In this document: positions 55,737 to 64,000 of the stretch, piece by piece | Numbering within the stretch: position 1 is the first letter of the stretch | Layout of the letters: the number at the start of each line of letters is the position of its first letter | Assembly: GCA_021464245.1 (NCBI GenBank) | Contig: JADCRB010000001.1 | Span: forward strand, 3,020,829 to 3,084,828 | DNA: 64,000 bases | From: Carallia brachiata | Lineage: Eukaryota > Streptophyta > Magnoliopsida > Malpighiales > Rhizophoraceae | Reading direction: 5' to 3' | Notes under the pieces: model-generated | The model's input: only the letters and a program-made list of their open reading frames with translations | Told to the model about the DNA's origin: nothing | Databases searched by the model: none | Position numbers and translations under genes: made by a program

Positions 55737-56840
55737 ATGGCAGAGAAGGTATGTGGATCCTATTATTTTTCTATCTCTTTGTCACTTGGCAAACTCTTGT
55801 CTTTTCCTTCCTCTTTCTGTCGTGGGTGTTTTTTCTGTTTCCTTTTTTTCCACAGTTCTTGTTTTGTTTGAACTTTTGGGTATCTCCGCTTCCATTTCAT
55901 CTGTGTCAGACTGTCCGTACCATATTTCAGTTATAATTCTTTCTTGTCCGCAATTCCCAAAAGAAAATTCTGTCTCTTTGTGATCAGTGGGACAAAGTTT
56001 ATAATTTTCTCTGCATCATTTTTCTTTTTTGGCTTTATAACAGTAGTAAGTTGTTTTGTATATGACATTACACAATGTTACAGGTTACAATAATGGTTAT
56101 TAGAGTTGACTCGGTTGTAAGAAATGCTGCAAGAAGATTAAGAAAGTGCTGTGCAAAATCCCTCGTGAGTACTCTTCTGTCATTAACCAATTTTTTCTGG
56201 AAATTCAAGGATAGTGACTGAGTTTATTTCCTGGAATTTTGGTGACTTTATGAACAAGAGAAATTCAGAACCAGATATAGAAGAGGAGTTAAACAAAGTG
56301 ATAATCACTGTGGTCAGTTGCTGTCCGGAGAAGGTGAAGGACAAGATTTGCCGCAAAGCCGGTAATATAATTCTGTGCGGCGTCGAGATCATAGTCCCAC
56401 CAGCACCAGGGCCTGTAGGGCCAGCGCCGCCTTCAGCCCCTGTACTCAAAGACAATGGAGAGAATGGGAAACCTAAACCTAAACCTAACAACCGTAAGGT
56501 TACATTTGTTGAACCCCCCAAACCGGACCCAAAACCACCTTCCCCCAAGCCTGCCCCTGAACTGGCTCCTAAGCCACCTTCTCCATCAAATCCTAAAACT
56601 CCTGAGCCGGCACCAGGGTTCCCACCGCCGGCCTTCCCACAACCAGCGCCTTGTTGTTGGGAATGCCGTGAAGGTTATGGGTGGGGCCCATGTTACTGGG
56701 ACCCTTGCATGCCACCCCCATGTTATGGAAGGCCAGTTTATGACAGCTGGGGCGGCAGCGGCTGCAGAAGGATTTATGTGAGCAGATGTTCTGATTATGT
56801 GTCTGAAGAAAATCCAAATGCAGCGTGCATAATCATGTGA
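55737..56840 (+). pseudogene. HMA/proline-rich protein (Pi21-like HIPP), copy 3, two frameshifts
   Basis: Exons are 55737-55748, 56084-56164 and 56261-56840. It shares with copy 1 the missing C in exon 2 (GTTGACTCGG, near 56109). In exon 3 it reads CAGATATAGAAG where copy 1 reads CAGATATACGAAG, so one more base is missing near 56279. The proline-rich and Cys-rich parts and the CIIM end are in one open frame. The tail has the extra codon seen in copy 2. Lesions thus form a different combination in each of the three copies. Confidence 0.82.
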
Positions 56841-58335
56841 ATGCGCACCATCAATGGACATCAATATCATACAATGTCATGGTCTTCTAATTGCCTGATT
56901 GATTGGAATTTTGAGTCAATTATTTCGGGGATGCACATGGGGGAGTATCATATTTTCATTGTGTAGAATATGGATACCGGGGCTTCATGTGACAATAAAA
57001 GATTAATAAATAAATTTGGTGAAGTGGCTTTGCTGAATTTTGTTGTATTGTGCAGTTCAGTCTAGTTAGTCTTATAAGTATTCTTATTTAAAAATTTTGT
57101 CTAAATAAGTTTCAAGTCTAATTAGTAGATGATCTTTTGACTACATTTGTTGTAAGCCTTTGTTGCCGTTCATTCATGTTTTGTTCAAGTTGTTTTGATG
57201 GTATCATATCGATTTATGTACGAAATTTGTGTGATTAATGTAATAATTTTTTTTCCTTAAAAAAAAAAGAAGTGGGCATTGGTGCACAAGCAATTGTTGT
57301 TTTTAAAGGAAAACAAACGTAGTTAACCAATTTTTTAGGCAATAAAAAGTCCCACTAGTTGTTGCTTTTCATGATGGATCTCCTTTTCCATGCCTTTCCC
57401 TTTCGACATTGTTTTTCTGACGTAATCATGGGAAAGATAGGGACTTGTGGTGTGACTATTTTCCAATTACTTTTGTCCTTTAGGATCCATGTTATGGAAG
57501 GCCAGTTTATGACCGCTGGGCCGGCGGTGGCTGCAGAAGGATTTATGTGAGCAGATGTTCTGATTACGTGTCTGAAGAAAATCCCAATGCAGCAAGATCA
57601 AAAAAAAAGAGAAAGAAAATCCCAATGCAGCGTGCATAATCATGTGAATGCGCACCATCCATGGACATCAATATCATACAATGTCATGATCTTCTAATTG
57701 CCTAATTGGTTGGAATTTTTGAATCATTTTTTTCGGGGATGCACATGGGGAATATCATATTTTCATTGTGTAGAATGTAAACATAGGGGTTTCATATGAT
57801 AATAAAAGATTAATAAAGAAATTTGGTGAAGTCGGTTTTGATGAACTTTGCTGACTTGTACAGTTCAATTTGGTTAATTTTGTAGATATTCTTGTCTGAG
57901 AGTTTTATTTAAATAAATTTTAAGTTTAGTTAATATATGATCTTTTGATCACATTTGTTATAAATATTTATTACTGTTTATTCCTGTTTGCTCAAGTGAT
58001 TTGATGCTTTCATATTAACTTATGTATAGAATTTATGTGATTAATTTAATAACTTCTTTCACTTAGAACAAAAAAAAAAAAAAGAAGAAGTGGGCATTGG
58101 TGCACAAGCAATTGTTCTTTTTAATGGAAAATAAAAGTTGTTACCAAATTTTTAGGTAATAAAAAGTTCCATCAGTCATTGCTTTTCTGTGGTCATGGTG
58201 CATCTCCTTTTCCTTGCCTTTCCCTTTTGACATTGTTTTGCTAACGTAATCATCATCTATGGGAAAGATGGGCACTTTTTTGAACACGAGATGGGGAAGA
58301 TGGGGACTTGTGGTGTGACTTGTTCTTTAGGATCT
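56690..58335 (+). repeat. Tandem repeat of HIPP 3' end and flank, unit 3
   Basis: Same arrangement as 11700-13345. The second unit starts at about 57483 and carries the HIPP 3' exon fragment (57483-57647, ending ATAATCATGTGA). Confidence 0.78.
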
Positions 58336-59744
58336 ATAACCTATAGAGCACACCCAAATGGACCTAGTTTTTTTTTTTTGTTTTGAGTTATAATGGAGGT
58401 GAAGCTATGGAAAATTTAAAACAAAATCATTAAATTTCTGACCACATGACTAACATCAAATCAATTACCAACATAATTTGTTTTCATATTATACTAATTG
58501 TTTAAGGTGTAAATTAAGAAAAATACTAGATGACAACATATAAATGCGTGTATAATAGATATATAGTAATTTAAATTGTTAAATTATAAAAAATATGTTA
58601 AATTTTAAAAAATAAATAAATAAATTATTAAATATCATTAAATTAATTATATACTTTATACATATCTCATTAAATATATTTATATAATTTTAATCAGTAA
58701 ACTATAACAAATTGAAAACATTATAAATTAGATATAATAGTCCGTTTTACACCTTTTTCTCTGTTTACAAAAACATATCCTTGCCCCTTGAAATAAGAAA
58801 AATATAAAATAGATTTATCACGTTGTACTCTTTTTATATTACATTTTGAAAGGTTGATCTGGTTTAAGTTACTAACAATCCTAACTTAGAGCAATGTTGG
58901 TTGTAGAATTCTTAGTGGTTAGAAATGCCTTTGATCTTGCTATATGCTATAAAATAAAATGCGGATGGATGCAACACAGACATGTGAAACATTTTGTACC
59001 CGCCAACAAAGAAATCACATACAAGATTTCTTTGGATATTTTCCAAAAGAAAGAAAAAAAAAAGAAAAAAAAATTTATTTATTTTTTATCAATTCAAACA
59101 ACTATTTTTTACTTTTTTTCTCACAAATTACTATTTATTTTTTTCACAACTTTCTAATTTTTACTTTTAATCTATCGTAATATTATTATTATTATATTAT
59201 TTTCTATTCATTTTCTTTTTCATTCACTTTCTATCTAATTCCTCACTGCCTAATAACACCATTCATGTTTGGTCGAGTACACAGTATTATCAAATCAAAC
59301 AACATATATATCGAAACAATCTGTACCACTCAACAAAGAAATCGCGTACAAGATTCCTTTTTTTGTCGTTTTTTTTTTACGATAAGGTGCTAACTGTCAT
59401 TGATTTAAGAAAAAAGTTACATTTTTTAAAAAAGGCTTATTCAAAATATTTCTAAAAATAATTGATTAAATTTGATGTGTAATTAAATAAATTTTATGTA
59501 TAAAAAAAATAATAGTAATTTTTTTTCTTCTTTTTAATTATATTTAAAATTAAAATAATTATAAATTAAATACAATCAATTATATTCAAATAATATTTTA
59601 AATAATTTTTTATCTGAAAATATAACAATACTCTTCATTTAAAATGTCTAAATAAAGCAAAGACAAAAGTTCACGTACAAGATTAAGGAAAAAGTTGTAC
59701 GGCAGATATAAAGTTTCCGAAAGATCTTTTGAAAATGCAATCTC
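58336..59744. other. AT-rich spacer, diverged copy 3
   Basis: Equivalent to 13346-14738 but from about 58440 it carries many substitutions not found in units 1 and 2. It contains an extra CTAATTCCTCACTGCCTAA-like segment near 59234-59253 and lacks the GGATCC-plus-poly-A segment of the others. No gene is seen. Confidence 0.45.
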
Positions 59745-59795
59745 CGATTCCAATGCCTTGGGCAAGTCATTGATCCAGGCATGTAATGCTGTTAG
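59745..59795 (-). pseudogene. PPR gene, 3' piece, copy 3
   Basis: Minus-strand ALHAWIN..PKALES piece as in units 1 and 2, ending at GTTAG (59791-59795). The main PPR body of this unit would lie beyond the window. Confidence 0.72.
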
Positions 59796-62700
59796 TGTTG
59801 AAGTTAGTCCAAATTTAATTTTTAATTATTAATTGAGTAGGACTTGGTTGTTTAGTATGTTTTCATATTCGGGTAAAATTAAGATTTTATTGTTACTAGT
59901 ATATAAGGACGTGTGATTTATATTTTAAGTATGTGTTTCTCATTATTTTTGTGTAACCTTATTCAATTAATAAAGTCGTAGTGTTAAATTAATTTAAAGC
60001 CAATAGTGGTATCAGAGCTAATCGATCGAGAAGTCACCGCCATTGAGTTTCAGATTCGATTGATCGAAAATAAGAATCGATCACGGAATTTTTGTTGGAT
60101 TTGTTCGAGTTAAGTACTAGCGAAGTTATCGCCGTTAGATATCGTGAGAGATATCTGATCTGAATAGAAGAGAAAAAAAAAAAGGACAGTAGCATCAAAG
60201 TCACCGGCAATTCGCCGGATCCTCGCCAGAGCCACCGTCGATCACCACGCGCCGCCGCCACAGTCACCGTTTGTCGTCAGACACTATCCCCTGCACCACC
60301 GACCACCGATCTTTAGGAATCCGGCATTCACGCACCAGAAAAGTCACCAGAAACTGCCAGATCTACAAGGACCGAAAGTTCAAGTCGCCCCCTTTCCGCA
60401 CCGGAAAACGCTTCCTCCACTCACCGATGAACGTTGAAATAACCAGGAATCACTTCCCAAGCCACCGATTCTCCTTGGCCAGCCAAGAACGCGTCGTTTC
60501 ATCGCCGTAAACTCGCTTGATTGTCGCCGGACAATCGCGAAACTCCTTCTCACCGGTTCTGTCACCGTCTTACACATTGGTCCAGTCGCCGACGATGACG
60601 CAACCACCATCCGCACGTCTCACTGGAGGTCTCTTCATCGCCGGCCAGAGTTTGTTGCAGGAAATTACCTCGCCGACGCTCACCCTTGTCGCCGGAGATT
60701 CCTTGGGTTAACAAAAGGTGGTTTTTGAGAAAAAAAAATAAGGGGGGCCAGATCAGCAAATATAAAAATGGATTGACGATGAATTTTAAAATAAATGGCA
60801 GTAGTTCAGCCTTAGTTCCCATTTTAGATGGGAAAAATTACAACCGATGGTGTGTGCAGATGAAAGTATTATTTGATTACAACGAGTTGCTCAGTGTTGT
60901 TGAGAACAGAGTTGAAGAACTTGTTGCAGATGCAACAGAAATACAACGGACTGTTCATCGTGACACGTAGAAGAAAGATAAGAAGGCGCTGTATTTTATT
61001 CATCAATCAGTGAATAATGATAATTTTGAGAAAATTGCTGGTGCAACTACATCAAAACAAGCATGAGATACTTTGACGACGTCTTTTCAAAGTGCGGATA
61101 AAGTGAAAAAGGTGAAACTCCAAACCTTACGGCGTCAATTTGAGTTGTTGCAGATGGAAACCTCATAAACGGTTTCAGTTTATATTAGTAGAGTTCTTGT
61201 CCTCACGAATCAGATGAAAGTTTATGGAGAGCAGCTTAATGATCAAATTAAAGTTGAGAAGATTTTGAAGACACTCACACCGCGATATGAGCACATCATG
61301 GTTGCAATTGAGGAAGCACATGATTTGTCACAGATGTCAATTGATGTATTGATAGGGATGTTGCAAGCTCACGAGCAGCGCATGAATAAGAAGTACATCG
61401 TGGTTGCAATTGAGGAAGCACATGATTTGTCACAGATGTCAGTTGATGTATTGATAGGGATGTTGCAAGCTCACGAGCAGCGCATGAATAAGAAGTGCAT
61501 TGAGAAGCCAGTCGAGCAAGCCCTTCAGAGTCAAGCTCCCATCAGAGGCGAGCAGAATGATCAATCGCAACAGAGGCAAAATTCCTCTCGTGGAAGAGGA
61601 AGAGGACGAGGACGTGGTAGATTTTACAACAATCGAGGTCGTGGAGGTCGCTACAATAATTATGGAGGTAGAGACAATTTTTAGAGAAATACGGACCAGA
61701 CTAACATAATTCGTGGTCGAGGCCGAGGCTAAGGAAGAGATCAAGGTAGAGGAAGGTAAGATAAATCTAATATTGAGTGTTATTCATGTCACAAGTGTGA
61801 CCACTATTCTCATGAGTGTTGGTCGAAGGAAAATAATCAAGCAGCACATTGTGCACAATAGCATACACAAGAGGGAAATGGTGATAGAAATCAAGCCCTT
61901 ATGATGGTTACTACAGCCACTAAAACACCAATTACAACACATGGTTCTTGGACACCAGATGCACCAATCATATGTGTGGAAAGAAGGAGCTTTTTGTGGA
62001 TCTTAATGAGTCAATCCGCTCTACTATTAAATTTTCTGATGATAACAGCGTTCCGATGATTGGAAAGAAGCGAATTCTCATTAAGTTAAAGAATGGAGAC
62101 CATAATTATATCTCAGATGTGTTCTATATGTCAGATATGAAGAGCAACCTTATCAGTTTGGGCCAATTGCTTGAAAAGGGGTACAACATTATGCTACGTG
62201 ATAACTGTCTCTCAATCACTAATGGTAGAGGTACACTTATTCTCAAATCCCTTTTGACGAAGCACCAGATGCTTCGAGTTGATATTGCCACAGATGTTTA
62301 CACTTGTTTGAGTGCTGTTGTGAAAGACGAATCTTGGTTGTGGCATCCTCGATTTGGTCATTTGAATTTTCGCAGTTTGAAGGTGCTTGCACAGGATAAT
62401 ATGGTAAAAGGTTTGCCCAAGATTAATCATCCAAACCAAATATGTGAGGCTTGTATCCTTGAAAAACAGAGCAGATTACCTTTTGTGGAAAGGAGAACTT
62501 GGCGTGCAAGACATCTACTCCAGCTTATTCACTCCGATGTTTGTGGTCTAATGAGTGTTCAATCGGTTGGGAACAATAAGTATTTTCTCACCTTCATTAA
62601 TGATTTTTCAAAGAAAACATGAGTTTATATCATGCAGAGGAAGTCTGAAGTGTTTGATTGCTTTAAGAAGTTTAAGGCATTTGTTGAGAGGCAAAGTGGC

Positions 62701-64000
62701 TGTTATATAAAGGTTTTGCGGACTGATGGAGGTGGTGAATATGTTTCTAATGAGTTCAAGGAGTATTGTGAAAAATATGGCATAAAGCATGAAGTTACTT
62801 TTCCCTACACACCACAGCATAATGGAGTTGCTGAAAGGATGAACAGATAGATCATGAATATGGTTAGAAGCTTATTGAAGGCTAAAGAAGTGTCCAATCC
62901 CTTTTGGGCAGAAGCTGTGTTGTGTTCTGTTTACTTGTTGAATAGGTGTCCAACAGCAAGTATTCAGAATATCACTCCTGAAGAAGCATAGACCAGTTTT
63001 AAGCCTAGTGTGAGACATCTTAGGGTGTTTGGTTCGATTGCTTATGCACATATTCCTGTTAAAATAAGGACAAAGTTAGATGATCGAGGAATGAAGACAA
63101 TTTTGATTGGTTATTCAAAGGGAGGATACAAGTTATTCAATCCCGTGACAAAGAAGGTGATTTTGAGCAGAGATGTGACTTTTGCAGAAGATGAAGCTTG
63201 AAAATTTGATGCTGAGAAGTACAATGATTCTCAAAGACGTCCTATTGCTATTTTGGGAGAAGATGAGTCTCAAGTTGTAGTCCCTAATACAAATAGGGAA
63301 GTTGCTCCAGTTCCTACTCAGAATTCAATACCACAAGCTCCCCAAGAGAATTCAAGACCGAGGAGAAATCACTAACAATCAGTTAGATTACAAGATTATG
63401 AGATAATCCCTGATAATGCAGTTAATGATGATGGGGATTTGGTTCATTTTGCAATGTTTGCAGATTGTGAACATGTATCATTTGATGAGGCGATTCAAGA
63501 CCCTAAGTGGATGAATGCAATGAATGAAGAAATTAAGGCGATTGAGAAGAATAAGACTTGGGAGCTTACTAAAATCCCACGATGTCACAAAATTATTGAT
63601 GTAAAGTGGGTTTTCAAGACTAAAAGGAGTCAAATGGAGAAGTAAAGAGATACAAGGCAAGATTGGTAGCTAAAGGATTTGAACAACGCCCTGGTTATGA
63701 CTACCATGAGGTTTTCTCCCCTGTTGCTCGCATGAAAACTGTTAGACTTATTATTACTTTGACTGCTTAGAATCATTGGAGAATTCATCAAATGGATGTG
63801 AAGTCAGCTTTTCTCAACAGTCAACTTGAAGAGGAAGTGTTTGTGAAGCAACCTCCAAGTTTTGTGAAGGAAGGATGTGAAGAGAAGGTGTATAAGTTGA
63901 AGAAAGCACTGCATGGATTGAAAAGCGTTGTATGGATTAAAGCAAGCACCTAAAGTATGGAATAAGCGCATTGATTCTTTCTTCCATAAAGCTAATTTTC
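59796..64000 (+). mobile_element. Ty1/copia retrotransposon, copy 3, cut by window end
   Basis: 5' LTR 59796-60005, primer site TGGTATCAGAGC 60007-60018. Gag starts at 60779. This copy lacks several stops of units 1 and 2: CAA is kept where the others have TAA in gag, and the 34-codon duplication (61290-61500) is open across both repeats. The protease motif is DTRC near 61955. Pre-integrase and the start of integrase are in one frame (61948-62622), ending at a Trp codon changed to TGA. Integrase core motifs LRTDGGGEY (about 62717) and NGVAER (about 62822) are present. The window ends in the reverse transcriptase. It still has several stops (for example 61682-61684, 62620-62622, 62989-62991). 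Confidence 0.9.

Larger units (their letters stand above)
43932..64000. repeat. Tandem block, unit 3 (cut by window end)
   Basis: Third copy, with the same start and the same gag-WOX insertion site as unit 2. Up to about 58430 it is nearly identical to units 1 and 2. From about 58440 it shows many more substitutions, a 19-20-bp insertion difference near 59235 and loss of a poly-A segment near 59420. It runs off the window inside the copia reverse transcriptase. Confidence 0.92.

Overview
The window is nuclear DNA of a flowering plant, most likely a eudicot. The evidence is AT-rich spacers, genes with GT-AG introns, plant-only families (GDSL lipase, PPR, HMA/proline-rich protein, defensin-like peptide, WUSCHEL-type homeodomain) and plant LTR retrotransposons. 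I could not name the species. Several copies carry 1-2 base indels that differ between otherwise near-identical sequences, so some breaks may be assembly errors.

Layout. Positions 1-4738 are single copy: a non-autonomous hAT-like element with a nested palindrome, then a five-exon GDSL esterase/lipase gene. From 4784 to the window end, one block is present three times in direct tandem: unit 1 at 4784-21457, unit 2 at 21458-43931, unit 3 at 43932 to beyond 64000. The block starts in sequence just downstream of the GDSL gene and ends inside the coding part of a minus-strand PPR gene of the SVR7/P67 type. In order, each unit holds a two-exon peptide gene with two eight-cysteine domains, a decayed transposon, an unidentified minus-strand reading frame, a degenerate 25S rRNA fragment, a three-exon HMA/proline-rich gene of the Pi21-like (HIPP) type, a tandem duplication of that gene's 3' end, a Ty1/copia element inserted in the PPR gene (5-bp target duplication GTTAG), and the truncated PPR gene.

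Units 2 and 3 carry a further 5.8-kb LTR retrotransposon inside the 25S fragment (5-bp target duplication GGCCG). Unit 1 keeps the empty site. This element encodes a Ty3/gypsy-type Gag but no visible polymerase. In place of pol it carries, in sense orientation, an A-rich tract, a CAGCTC minisatellite, a row of four near-perfect TATAAAAG promoter-like repeats plus a weaker fifth, and an intronless WUSCHEL-type homeobox gene with homeodomain, WUS-box and terminal EAR motif. A gag-only retroelement carrying a stem-cell regulator-type gene behind its own TATA array is the most remarkable content of the window.

Inferred order of events: rRNA fragment and copia insertion first, then block duplication, then insertion of the gag-WOX element into one unit, then duplication of that unit. 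Unit 3 becomes clearly more diverged from units 1 and 2 at about 58440, so the array is a mosaic. Most genes in the block are broken by small lesions that differ between copies. The defensin-like gene of unit 3 (44623-45152) and the gag of unit 3 (49834-51222) are intact.
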